A DNA stretch of 64,000 nt from Diplolepis rosae (taxonomy: Eukaryota > Arthropoda > Insecta > Hymenoptera > Diplolepididae). Below are positions 36,693 through 46,753 of this stretch, piece by piece. How positions within the stretch are numbered: position 1 is the first letter of the stretch; the number at the start of each line of letters is the position of its first letter. A program made the position numbers and the translations under genes. Below the pieces are notes generated by a model. That model saw only the letters and a program-made list of their open reading frames with translations. It was not told where the DNA came from and did no database searches. The DNA is taken from NCBI GenBank assembly GCA_030998225.1, contig JAPYXD010000745.1:1178001-1242000 (forward strand), read 5' to 3'.

Positions 36693-36930
36693 ATGTCGTG
36701 TCGTGTACCGGGTTGCATAACCTTGCTGGCCTAGATCAATTTGACAATTTCGTCTCACTCGCACATTTTCCCGCGAGTAAGAAGAGGACAACTGCGCACT
36801 TGCGCACTGCTTTCCACTACTTCCAAATTACAAGCCGGGCACTTACCGTGCCGTTACTCCTGCCAGATTTGGAAAAGTTTCCCATGGCAGTTTGGTCTCC
36901 TTATAGGGACCGAGAGTTCAGAGGGAGGGG
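36693..36930 (+). pseudogene. Possible THAP-domain remnant
   Basis: ATG at 36693 starts MSCRVPGC, the typical THAP opening (C-x-V-P-G-C), but the frame stops after 13 codons. In a neighbouring frame AHFPASKKRT follows at about 36762, resembling the THAP H-x-FP block. The rest of the domain is not recognisable. It may be a frameshifted THAP start or chance. Confidence 0.3.
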
Positions 36931-37022
36931 ATAGAAGAATCGGTCGCCGCGCTCGCAGTGGCGAAAAGTGAAACTTATGGAGTAAATATATGTACGTGTT
37001 GTTATAGCAAAATTAAATAACA

Positions 37023-37175
37023 ATGGGTTTTTCATGTTGTATAGTTAACTGTAAAAATACAGCTTCGAATAGCAATTACAAATTTTTTCGATTCCCGACT
37101 GCCGCACACAAAATACAGCACAGAGTTCAATGGATTTCTGCAATAAGACGCATATTGTTAAAGCAAAAACTTTAA
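37023..37175 (+). pseudogene. THAP-domain N-terminal fragment (50 codons)
   Basis: The frame starts MGFSCCIVNCKNTASNSNYK and continues FFRFPTAAHK...VQWISAIRR before a stop at 37173-37175. This is the first half of a THAP zinc-finger DNA-binding domain: C-x4-C near residues 5-10, FRFP near 22-25 and the conserved Trp at 37. The C-x2-H half of the zinc site is absent from the next 300 bases. THAP domains occur in P-element-type transposases and in host DNA-binding proteins. It is either a first exon whose continuation lies in an unrecognised exon or a truncated copy. Confidence 0.6.
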
Positions 37176-37526
37176 CTATACCCAGTCACAAGAAGATAAA
37201 GAATAAATGTTGCAGTACGGAAAACGAGGAGTATGCTGAGATAAATAATTGAGTGGAGAAACCCAAGAGTTGGGAACAGGAAGACGTTATTTTCAAGGCT
37301 ACGAGTCACTGTAAAAAGAGGAACAACATTTGGGCTTGGATGGAGTTAGTTATGGCACTTTTGATTTTTTGTTAGAAAGAACACTCGTACCATCAGATAA
37401 CTGTAAATTTAGTCGAAAGAATTCTAATCCTAAAATCCATAATTAAATTGTCCAAATCTAGTCATATTTTTTATTTACTGAAAAAAATCTTACCTACTGA
37501 ATGTAAATACATATACAGAAAATAAT
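37176..37526. other. Region after the THAP fragment
   Basis: GA-rich sequence at 37190-37340, with short open stretches but no motif that completes the THAP domain. No element ends. Confidence 0.35.
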
Positions 37527-37528
37527 TA

Positions 37529-38393
37529 CAGTACCGGTCAGAATTGTCCGGCCACCTGTTTTTCGATAATTGCTTAAATTATCTTAATTTGAATTATGTA
37601 AGTGAAAAAATTTGTTCTTTTAATTAAATTTAAAGCTATCAAAATTCTTTATAAAATGAGCCCAACATGAATTCGTTTTGTTAAATTTTGAAGAAGTTAT
37701 TGCAGAAAGAAGATTTCAATGCTTTCTTAAATTTCAAATAACTTTCAAAGTAATCAACATTTTTTAATGTTCTTGCACTAATTTTAAAGCTAAATTTCTA
37801 AAAAATCGATCAAAATTCTTAGAATTGATCCGTAATTTTTTTCTAGCATACTGCACGAGGTTAAAGATCAAATAAAAAAGTTGGAAAAATTCCAATATTG
37901 CTTTTTCTTAGAAAAACATTTCTATAAGATATATAAAACATATAATCATGAATTTTGTATCGAATCCCTTTAAAATATATATTTATATGATCTTTATTAT
38001 GATTTACCTACAGATGAAATGTTTTCGAAATTTCCCTACTTTTTTGTTACAATTTTAACTCCTTGCATTATGCAAGAAAAAATTTATAGATTTATAATGA
38101 TAATTTATTGCGATTCTGTAGAATCTTAGCTCCAAAATGAGCCCAAGAACATTGAAAAATGTTGATTACTTTGAAAGTTATGTAAAATTTAAGAAAGCAT
38201 TGAAATCTTGATTATGTCTGCAATAACTTCTTCTAAATTTAACAAAACAAATTCATGCTAGGCTCATTTATAAAGAATTTTGATAGCTTCAAATTTAATG
38301 AAGAGAACAAATTTTGTCACTTACATAATTCCAATTAGGATAATTTAAGCAATTATCCCAAAACAGGTGGTCGGACAATTCTGACTGGTACTG
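37529..38393. mobile_element. Tc1/mariner-type foldback element
   Basis: Ends CAGTACCGGTCAGAATTGTC and the inverse (CAATTCTGACTGGTACTG) are flanked by TA at 37527-37528 and 38394-38395. About 250 bases at each end are inverted copies. The CAGT...GGTCAGAATT terminus is typical of Tc1-like elements. No transposase frame. Confidence 0.8.
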
Positions 38394-38395
38394 TA

Positions 38396-39115
38396 CGAGC
38401 TAACGACCTTTCAATCGTCATGTAAAACTAACACGAACATAACCTTACATGATCGAGTCTATCTTAGTAAAATCACAATTTTCCACTGTTATACTTAATG
38501 TTTATAATTTTTATATATTGACACTCGATGTTGTTAATACGATTGAACTCCAATCGATGCTCTGTAAGTGTTCTATTTTGATATACAAATTATTTTCATG
38601 CTATTTACCTGGCATTGCTGCAAAAACTTTACTCCTTTAACTTGTCTGTTTCAGTCACCAGATAGCGCAACATGCTTTTCTCGGTCCCTATTATTCCTTC
38701 GTGACAGAATCACTAAAATCAGTGTCTTCACAATCGATTACTGCTTTCAACTTTTCTCGAATTTCATGAATTGCGCTTTTACTATTCGACTGAGGTAATT
38801 CTTTCAATTTTGAAATTGTTATTAAGGGCTGTGAAGGGTTGCCATCGAAAGTACTACACTCAGAAAAAATATTTGATTGAATCAAACAAATTATTTGTAT
38901 AAAACACTTTTTTTGATGTAAAGAAATATTTTGTTTTAATAAAACAAAATTTTTTTGATTCAAACAAAATATCTTTGGATCAAATAAATATTGGTTTGAA
39001 TCAAATAAATTTCTGCCTTGAATCAAACAAATTATATCTTTGACCATATATCAATGCATCAATTTCTTTGTTTTGAAGAAAAATTAATTTGATTCAAACA
39101 AAATAACTCGATATG
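38396..39115. other. AT-rich DNA with GAATCAAACAAA repeats
   Basis: At 38870-39110 the words TTGATTCAAACAAA and GAATCAAATAAAT recur many times in both orientations, a simple diverged repeat. The minus-strand frame 38691-39047 runs through it. Its C-terminal 50 residues (AVIDCEDTDFSDSVTKE at the end) look more protein-like but match nothing I recognise. Confidence 0.4.
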
Positions 39116-39207
39116 CCTCAGCCGCGGAAACTCGTTTTTCCGTTACAGCTGAGAGTAAAGGAATGTTGTATATTCCGTTACAGAGAAATACAATGTAGAA
39201 ATTGAAC

Positions 39208-39219
39208 TGCGCATGCGCA
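39208..39219. promoter_or_regulatory. NRF-1/ewg-type palindrome
   Basis: TGCGCATGCGCA is the full palindromic recognition sequence of the NRF-1 family (erect wing in insects). A second site, TGCGCATGCGT, lies 115 bases away at 39323. No downstream gene was identified. Confidence 0.35.
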
Positions 39220-39322
39220 TATAGTCTTGCAGTGGAACGCAATCTTTTTCTTATTCTTCTTGTTCTCACTTCTTCTTCGGACAGCGTTAGCACCTTACTG
39301 GCAAAGCCTTGTACATTTAAAC

Positions 39323-39333
39323 TGCGCATGCGT
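39323..39333. promoter_or_regulatory. NRF-1/ewg-type half-changed palindrome
   Basis: TGCGCATGCGT differs from the perfect palindrome only in its last bases. It is preceded by the same AACTG context as the site at 39208, so the pair may be parts of a repeat. Confidence 0.3.
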
Positions 39334-40149
39334 CTATTAGAATTCATTACTACGATTACTACTACACAAGATCGATAAAATCAAAATGGCCGGGACTAGT
39401 CGTGACATATCAAGTGTAATGACTAGCGCCGCAAACAACTAAAATACTAGATTAGATTCGAGTGTACGCATAAAAACTCGTATCCGCACCAACGTCACAT
39501 AAAATAGAATACATGCCAAGTATGTAAAAAAATTAAAATTTTAAAAGATTTTGTTCAGTATGTCTTCATAGTGATTTGTTAACCTAATTAAAATATTTTT
39601 AGAAAGTCTTTTCTGGATTCTATATGCTGGGGTTGAACATGTTACAAAAAGTCGTGTAATTTTAAAAATGTGTATCCCCATACCAATGAAATCTTAAAGT
39701 GTGCTGTTCGATAAAATATTAGATATAATATATTTTACTTTTGAATAATCAAACCTTTTATTTATACTTATATATTGAAATTTTCATTTATAATATGTTA
39801 TGTATTCTGAAAGTTTTTTCAAAATGTTTTATTCTAAAGGATTTATTTTCAATTTTACTTCAAACCAAATTAAAGTTAGTGTACGATTTCTTGTGCTAAT
39901 TTTGACATAATTTATGTATTTTTCAAATATTTAATCCTTTTATACTCAAACATTCAGAATTATTTTGAATTTAAAATGTTTTATTAAATTGCATTGGCTT
40001 TAGTGTCCATAAATGAAGATTTCTATTATAAATTAAATCAAGGGTCGTTACAATCTACTATTTTAATTGTTTTAATAAAACATTGAATAATTTAAAAACA
40101 TTAAACATATTAATACGTTCATAGTTACATACTTAAGTTTAAAGAATTT

Positions 40150-40235
40150 GAAAATCTTTCTGTGGAAAAAAAGACGTTTTCGAATGCACCGGGATTCGAG
40201 TCCGGGTATTTCGATTGCCGGTCGACTGCATGTAC
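40150..40235 (-). repeat. tRNA-derived SINE fragment, antisense
   Basis: The minus strand reads GCAGTCGACCGGCAATCGAAA, then CCCGGACTCGAATCCCGG (T-arm/B-box) and ACGTCTTTTTTTCCACAGAAA. Same family as 11566-11670 by its anticodon-arm region and tail. Confidence 0.6.
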
Positions 40236-40584
40236 ATTCATGTAAAAATATTAAATATTTTGAAAATTTTTTTTCAAGTATTTTACTTTATAGTAATGAT
40301 TTGTCGAATTTACTTCACACCGAATAAATCTCAAAGTGCAAGATCGCATGCGAATTCAAATACAATTTATGCTTTTTTTGTAATATTTAAAACCTTTCGT
40401 TACACAGACACTTCCAACGGAAATAAGAGGTTCATATGTTATTTAAGCTATTGTTAAAGTAACTTAATTTTTATAATAAAAGATTAACATTTTTTCCTGA
40501 TGCTAAAATAAAAGTTAACACAGTTTTGCTTCTAATAAGCCGAAGTTAAGAGCAAGATATTAATTTTGTAAAAATATACTACAA
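40236..40584. other. AT-rich DNA, nothing recognised
   Basis: Short frames only. No domain or element end. Confidence 0.4.
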
Positions 40585-40890
40585 AAAATCTGCCCGCTTC
40601 TTGGGCACATTCTCATCGCGCGCTTCGCTTGCAAGTTTGAGCGCGCCTGGGGCGCGCGTTTCGATCGTCGCACTCGGTCTTATATTCTTCGGACCCTAAA
40701 GCCAACTAAGAACATCAACAATATTTGAATATTAATACTAAGGATCGATATAAGTCCTGTTTCATTATTATTTAAATTTATTACTTGTAATTTGATACTT
40801 AAGTTCAAGTCAATTTTATAATATTATCGATGTGAATTACATTTTCTCAAAGTTACTAAATTTAATGTTTATTCATTTCTTTGGCATAGG
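40585..40890. repeat. GC-hairpin repeat, copy 1
   Basis: CTGCCCGCTTCTTGGGCACA, then TTCTCATCGCGCGCTTCG and GAGCGCGCCTGGGGCGCGCG. It matches 43335-43610 in the same orientation, including the following AT-rich 200 bases. It can form several stable GC stems closed by TTC or TTCG loops. Confidence 0.65.
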
Positions 40891-40956
40891 GTCAGTTTCT
40901 TCTTATTTTCCTTGATTAAAATTATTATTAGATTTAATAATGCGCAAAAAGAAAGA

Positions 40957-40999
40957 AAGGCAAATGTTTCGGCCACATATGGGGGCCCTCTTCAGTGCC
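40957..40999 (-). ncRNA. Hammerhead-like motif with intact core
   Basis: The minus strand reads GGCA-CTGAAGA, then GGGCCCCCATATGTGGCC, then GAAAC and ATTTGCC. CUGANGA and GAAA are both intact, stem II can form as GGCC/GGCC after one extra G, and GGCA can pair with UGCC as stem I. Stem III would be minimal, as in Penelope-type hammerheads that act as dimers. It is the best-preserved of five such motifs in the window. Confidence 0.45.
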
Positions 41000-41584
41000 A
41001 TAAATTCAAAGATTAATTCAAAATTTCTGTAAAGAATTACAATATAGAAGATAATTAAAAAAATGCGGTACTGGTATAGTACTGTCCCAGTATGGAGTCC
41101 ATGTGTACTATTTTTTTTAATAGTACTTCATAAGTTGGAATAACTTATTGCGAACTGGAATGCATAATTTCGTTATGAGATAATTTTCTTGATTCCAAAG
41201 TTTCATCATATTTTTGAAATTGAAAAAACTCAAAATTTTCAGATTCTGAACATACGTTGATTTTACTCTTGAAAACAAAGATTAAAGGAAGCATAACCTG
41301 TATAAAGTATCACTAATATACAATAATAAAAGTTAATAATTCTAAAATGTATATAAATCTTTTTATGATGTAATGTTCTTTAATTCAAAAATTTGATCGC
41401 TTTCTTTCAAAAATATTTTATTTTATAGAAAATTGATTTAATAATTAAAAATCTTAAAAATTATAATCAGAATCATAAATTGGGATAAAATCTAAAAATT
41501 CCCGATTACACGGGGCCTATACACTTCTTACACGGCCCTGCAGTAGTTGAAGGTTATAAGCGCTATTTCCTTTCTTGTATTCCA
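41000..41584. other. AT-rich DNA, nothing recognised
   Basis: No gene or element end seen. Confidence 0.4.
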
Positions 41585-41587
41585 AGC

Positions 41588-41668
41588 GTGCGCAGCCGAG
41601 AGGCTTAGTCGTTAGGTTAGTAATGCGTTAATTGTAAGTAGAGAGGGTTCGAACCCGCAGCCTTAAGA
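41588..41668 (+). repeat. tRNA-like head (Ser/Leu-type A box)
   Basis: GCGCAGCCGAGAGGCTTAGT has the A box of class II tRNAs, and AGGGTTCGAACCCGCAG is a good B box/T-arm. The acceptor ends do not pair well and the T stem has a mismatch, so it looks like the head of a SINE rather than a working tRNA gene. It lies directly upstream of repeat copy 41690-42470. Confidence 0.5.
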
Positions 41669-41689
41669 ATAATTTTTAATACTACCTAT

Positions 41690-42470
41690 ACGAGCGTTTG
41701 TGTAGTGTAAAGGGGAATGTGTGTTTGTAGGTAAGTTTGTATATAAAAATAGTAAGTTAGAGTCTGCTTGAAAGTAAATAAAGTTTTGAAATAATGTTCA
41801 TCGATTCAATTACTGCTCTTATTTGATTTACCTATGTTCCTGCAGTTCACTTAACTTCAAAAATGACACTGGGGCCTTTACGAACTACGGAAAGTAAGTT
41901 AAAAAGTAGTCAAACTTACAGAAATTTTTTTTCTGTGTACGTGTAACGAAAAAGTATTGTCAATTTACTCAGAAAAAATTTTCTAGCTTGAAAACTGATT
42001 TTTTACTGTGAAAACAGTAAACTTAACCTTCCAAGCGAATATCCCTCCGTTGCCGTTAAAAACGGTAAATATTAGAGTCTTAACTCGAACTTTCCCTGTA
42101 CTTTTTATCTAAGTACATTACAGATTTTCGGTACATTTTCCAGTACCGCCCCAGTACTAAAAGACAACTCTCAGCCGAGTGACATTTTTTACTAGTGCCA
42201 GCACCGCACCAGCACTGAAGGCCAGCGCTAGTGCAGTACCGCTGGTCAGCACTATGCCGTTGTTAACTATCGGAGTTCCGCCAGCACTGAAGGTCAGCGC
42301 TAACGCAGCACTGCTGGTCAGCACTATGCCGGTGTTACCTTTCGAAGCTTCGCCAGCACCGCGACAGACTTCATGCGGATCTACTGCCAGCACTATGCCA
42401 GCGCTGGAAGTCGGCTGGCAGTGCTGGCGCGGTGCTGCGCCGGTTGTAAATTTCCGCCTGGGTATTACTG
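41690..42470 (+). repeat. Interspersed repeat with GC-rich block, copy 2
   Basis: Inverted relative to 28569-29345. Its GC-rich end holds a 72-base tandem unit (CAGCACTGAAGGNCAGCGCT...) starting at 42210, 42282 and, partly, 42354. Frames on both strands (42157-42393, 42179-42508) merely translate this repeat into 24-residue units. Confidence 0.7.
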
Positions 42471-42995
42471 TTGTAGATCTTTATGTAGTAAACCATTTTT
42501 TATCATAACTTTTATTCGTATCTCGTATAATTTAAGTGGAAAATGGATATTGACTTTTTTCAAGTTTTAATATACTGTAACTTTCTTAAATTTATTTTAA
42601 TTGCAAAATATTATCAGGATAATTAGTAGAGATTTACGAGAATTATCAGAAACCAGTCTTAAAAATTTTTATTTTTTTATAAAGTTTTTTTCAAGAACAC
42701 AAAAAATGCTCCTATTTTGACAATTTTTGTCGGATGTAGCTGGTTAACGAACTTGCCTTTACTTTTTCAGCTGCGATAATGTATGCATAAGCTCAATTTA
42801 ATCCGACAATTTTTTTCTATCCAGAGTTATCGAGTATATGGTCATATTACTAATGCAGACGGACAGACAGACAGACAGACACTTTCGTAAAAACCGTTTT
42901 TTCTGACTCAGGGGATCTCAAAACGTAAAGATTTGACGGAAATTCCGAAAATTATATTTCACATAAAACCAAAACCTTAATTCTCATATGATGAG
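42471..42995 (+). repeat. GACAGACAGAC repeat family, copy 1
   Basis: Direct repeat of about 44230-44750. Shared landmarks are TCGTATCTCGTATAATTTAA, GTAGCTGGTTAACGAACTTG, the GACA microsatellite, ACACTTTCGTAAAAACC, TCTCAAAACGTAAAGATTTG and a terminal ATGATGAGAAT. No coding frame. It is a non-autonomous or eroded element. Confidence 0.6.
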
Positions 42996-43334
42996 AATCT
43001 AAAAGACATCAAGTAGTAGTCTCATTTCAAAGGTATGTTTTCATAGTATTTTTCTAACTAATTAAGATGTTTTTGGAATTTTTCTGCTAGATTCTGCTCT
43101 AGAATCAAAGATGGTAATGAAAAATCATCAAATTTCAAATGATGATTGTACTACATTCATTTGAAGAATCCAAAAAATCCAAACTATCGATATTTTGATA
43201 AAAATTTCTAAATTTATTAAAATATGATATACGTCGATTTTTAAAAACTTCTTGAAGAAGCTACATATTTTAAAAATTGCATGACTTTTTTGAATTCTGT
43301 TCAACACCAAGATAGAATCCAGAAAATAATTTCT

Positions 43335-43610
43335 AAAAATCTGCCCGCTTCGCGGGCACATTCTCATCGCGCGCAGCTCGCTTCGCTCGCAAGTTTGAGC
43401 GCGCCTAGGGCGCGCGATTCGATCGTCGGGCTTCGCGCTCCGTTCTTTCTGGACCTCGCGCTTCGCGCTCGGTCTTGTGCTCTTCGCATATATTTAAGTT
43501 TATTTCTTATATTTTGATACTGAAGCTCAAACCAATTTTATAATAATATTACAGATGATATGAATTACACATTTTCTCAAAGTCACTGAATTTCTTTTTG
43601 AATTTAAGTG
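43335..43610. repeat. GC-hairpin repeat, copy 2
   Basis: Contains GCCCGCTTCGCGGGC (6-base stem, TTC loop), GAGCGCGCCTAGGGCGCGCG and several CGCTTCGCGCTCG words. The frame 43281-43517 across it is incidental. Confidence 0.65.
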
Positions 43611-43639
43611 CAACAGGAAATTCAATTTACTTAAGGCTC

Positions 43640-44750
43640 TATCGGCCTTAAGGAACACATTCTCATCATGACACTCGCGCTTCGCGCTCGATTTTCTGTA
43701 TACATTTCAGTATAACTTTTTAATAAATTACATGATTAAAAGAATTTACTTTCTTCCACATATCTAAAAAGGAAAAACAATCGTAGACTTTATTTAAGGA
43801 AACGATTTTGCAGAACAACGCTTATTTCGTATCTCACATATTTTGGTGAAAAAAATCGAATTTTTTCAATATTAAAAATCAAAACATAAAATATACATCC
43901 TGTCCCGAAATTTCTTTATCAGAATTTGTAGACCTCATTTAGGCAAACAATTTTCCATCTAAATGTTTTTTTTGCATCTCACATATTTTGTCTAAAAAAT
44001 TGAATTTTTTCATTTTTATCGTATTTTTTGGAATTGAAACGAAAAATATATCTTTTATCAGAAACTGTGTCAGACAAAATTTGTAGATCTTTTTGAAACG
44101 AACAACTTTGTATTCTTACGTTTTTTTGGTATTTCCAATATTATTGTTAAAAAATTGAATTTTGGATTTTCAATAGTTTTTTTTTAATTAAAAAGAAAAA
44201 TATGGATCTTATGAAAAAATGTTATAATTCAAATTTGTAGGTCTTTATGTATTCAATAATATTGTATCATAACGTTTTTTCGTATCTCGTATAATTTAAC
44301 TGGAAAATGGAATTTTGATATTGACTTTTTTCGAATTTGAATGTGCTGTAACATTTCTAATTTTGATTTAATCAAAAAATGTTATTAGGATAATGTTTAG
44401 AGATTTATGAGCACTATCAAAAGCCAGGATTGGAATTTTTGATTTTTTCAAAAAATTATTTTCAAAAACACAAAAGTAGTGCTCCATTCCTCAATTTTGA
44501 TTGGATGTGGCTGGTTAACGAACTTGTCCTTACTTTTTCGGCTCCGATAAAGTGTACCAAAGCTCAATTCAATCTGATAATTCTATCGAGAGTTATGCCG
44601 CACACGACCTACAGACAGACAGACAGACACTTTCGTAAAAACCATTTTTTCTGACTCAGGGGGTCTCAAAACGTAAAGATTTGATGAAAATTTCGAAAGC
44701 CATTTTTCACATAAAACCAATACTTTCTCATCCATGATGAGAATGTAAAA
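43640..44750 (+). repeat. GACAGACAGAC repeat family, longer copy 2
   Basis: It starts with a small GC hairpin patch (CACTCGCGCTTCGCGCTCG, 43671-43689), followed by three or four diverged units of about 170-190 bases between 43795 and 44340, each with TTTGTAGNNCTTTNTG and TCNNATNTCNNATATTTTG words. It ends with the block shared with 42471-42995. Confidence 0.55.
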
Positions 44751-44900
44751 ATATTTTGATTAGGTTAAGAAATCACTATGAAGACATACTGAAAAAAACT
44801 TTTTGAAATCTAAATTAAAATTTCTTTTGTCATATCTTTCTATAAAATAAAACACTTTGACGAAAGTTGAAACTCTAGGTCAATCTGTAATTTCCGATGG

Positions 44901-44906
<6 letters not shown>

Positions 44907-44933
<27 letters not shown>

Positions 44934-44934
44934 C
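44907..44934. repeat. (TA)n microsatellite
   Basis: About 13 to 14 uninterrupted TA units. Confidence 0.9.
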
Positions 44935-45122
44935 GAATTGTCATGTAAAAGATGTTAAATTCAAAAAAATTTTATTCAATGTATTTTATTTTTTAGTAAC
45001 CGTTTGACGACTTTGCTTCATATCAAGAAATTTTTGAGGTGTAAATTCACATATAATTTATGTAATTTCTTAAATCGGCAAACACTTCATTTACATTCAT
45101 CTATTGAAATTGCCATATGTCT

Positions 45123-45725
45123 TAGGTAAAAAAAGATAATTTTGCTTCCAAAAATAGAAAAATTATTATTGAAGAGATCATTTCAAAGAAAAGAGATTAA
45201 TTTCCAAGAAAAATATTTGAAGCATAAGAAAAACTAAATTTAAAAAATTTTATTTTTACCCCGACTTTTTGTCTTTTCGCTTCAAACCAAATTTAAAAAA
45301 AAATGACGTGATTCAAATAAATCAAGAATCGTTTTTTCAGGAAAAAGACCTAATACAACCTAGCCGTTTCCATATTTCTAAAATGAATAAGTTTTTACCA
45401 AATTCAGTAATTTTTTTACAAGAATTTTGTTTTGGAAAATTTATTTTTAATGCTTTCAGCCATTAAAGAATTTATTATAATTTCCAAAAAATGGAAACGG
45501 TTAAGTTGTAGAAAGCCTTTTTCTTAAAAAAATTATACGTGACTTCACAGAATCACATCATTTTCCAAAATTTGGTATGAAGCGATAAGAAAACAAGTCC
45601 GGGTAAAAATAAAATTTGTTAAATGCATTATTTTTTCTTGGAAGCTAATCTCTTTTCTTCCAAATGATCTCTTCAATAATAATATTGCTATTCTTGAAAA
45701 CAAATTTATCTATTTTTGCCTGAAG
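45123..45725. mobile_element. Foldback element flanked by direct repeats
   Basis: 45123-45390 and 45480-45725 are inverted copies (for example AGCCGTTTCCATATTTC against AAAATGGAAACGGTTAAG, and TTCAATAATAATATTGCTATT on the right). Outside it, about 50 bases (CTTAAATCNGCAAACANTTC...) occur on both sides in direct orientation at 45073 and 45757, longer than a usual target duplication. Confidence 0.6.
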
Positions 45726-46149
45726 TCTAATTTTTGTGGATGAACTACCTTAAATCAGCAAACAATTCATTTACATTTATTTATCGAAATTTTCATACAA
45801 AAGATGTTACCTATTATGAAAATGTTCAAACTCTTCATTTTTGAAACTTGTATCTCATCTTGAATGATATCTTATTATAAAATATTCTCTACATAATTTT
45901 TAAAATAAATGCTGAAATCGATATTTTGTTTCGAATCTTCAAGCATTTATTGACTTTAAATTTCATTAAAAAATTATTTTTCAAGTATTTAAATCATCTT
46001 AAAATTTCACAAAATCTTTTAGATACTTATTTCAGATGAATATTTTTCAAAGTATATAGAAAAAAAGTGAAATGTTCTTAATGCTATATTCCGTAATTTT
46101 ATTACGGAAATTAAATACATTACTTTAGCAATCTCCCAACTCATCTCTG
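45726..46149. other. AT-rich DNA, nothing recognised
   Basis: No gene or element end. Confidence 0.4.
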
Positions 46150-46152
46150 ATA

Positions 46153-46274
46153 ATGATCAGTAAAATGGATAAACTAAGTGAAAAACACGTATAAAAATAC
46201 AGAAAGTTTAAGAAATAAATTTTCTGATATTTTTATACATTTTTTCACTTAGTTTATCCATTTTACTGATCATT
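46153..46274. mobile_element. 122-base hairpin MITE with TA duplication
   Basis: ATGATCAGTAAAATGGATAA at the left pairs with the inverse at the right, and the stem runs nearly the full length. TA at 46151-46152 and 46275-46276. Confidence 0.75.
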
Positions 46275-46321
46275 ATAGTCAATTTTTTAAATTATCAGAC
46301 AATGCAATATAAATAAAAATA

Positions 46322-46724
46322 TTAAAGAATTTGATTCCCATCTTTTTCAGGCAACAACACTGAAGGCACTATTTTTTTTTTAAACACATTTCGCGGACCA
46401 CATAAATAATCCTGATCGCGAAAATGCAAATAACACACTCGATAGCCGCTCTTGTGAATTTCTTCGTAGGTTAGGTTCTTCAACAGTGAGTTTGACACTG
46501 CCTCTAACCACAACAAAACCCTGCTTTTCATCCTTGGGGAACTGGTGATGCTTCGCGTGACGAGACGAGGCACACCCAGGAACAACACACCTCCGTTTAT
46601 TCAAAATCACCTTCCTTGAATTCATTTTTCGCTGTTTGCAGTTTTTCACGTTTGTTGACATTCGTGCAACGCTGTGCGAAGTGCGACGAGGACCAAACGA
46701 TGATATGCGAGGACGGACGCACAC
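46322..46724 (-). pseudogene. THAP-domain gene, frameshifted
   Basis: Minus strand. Residues from about 46588 read RRCVVPGCASSRHAKHHQFP KDEK, the first zinc half-site and FPKDEK block of a THAP domain. The second half (NLTYEEIHKSGYRVCYLHF, with the C-x2-H-F zinc ligands, and VPSVLLPEKDG) lies in another frame ending at 46322. The shift falls between about 46500 and 46540. All four zinc ligands are therefore present in the DNA but not in one frame. The Gypsy LTR starts only 30 bases upstream of the frame's first Met, so the promoter has probably been lost. It may be a host THAP gene or a P-element-type transposase N-terminus. Confidence 0.65.
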
Positions 46725-46753
46725 TTCGGTGAGCGGGGCGGGGTGCAGCAGGG

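Larger units (their letters stand above)
39116..40149. other. Intergenic DNA with two NRF-1/ewg-like sites
   Basis: A GC-richer patch lies at 39110-39440. The remainder is AT-rich, with no gene or element end. The two regulatory-type words are listed separately. Confidence 0.4.

Noticed and set aside
38691..39047. 118-codon minus-strand frame
   Set aside because: Its first half is a translated GAATCAAACAAA repeat. The C-terminal part is more protein-like but unrecognised, so I did not call a gene.
41588..41668. A functional tRNA gene
   Set aside because: Good A and B boxes, but the acceptor stem does not pair and the T stem has a mismatch; it continues into a repeat body.
42157..42508. Open frames on both strands (78 and 109 codons)
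   Set aside because: They translate a 72-base GC-rich tandem repeat; both strands are open because the period is a multiple of three and the DNA lacks AT-rich stops.
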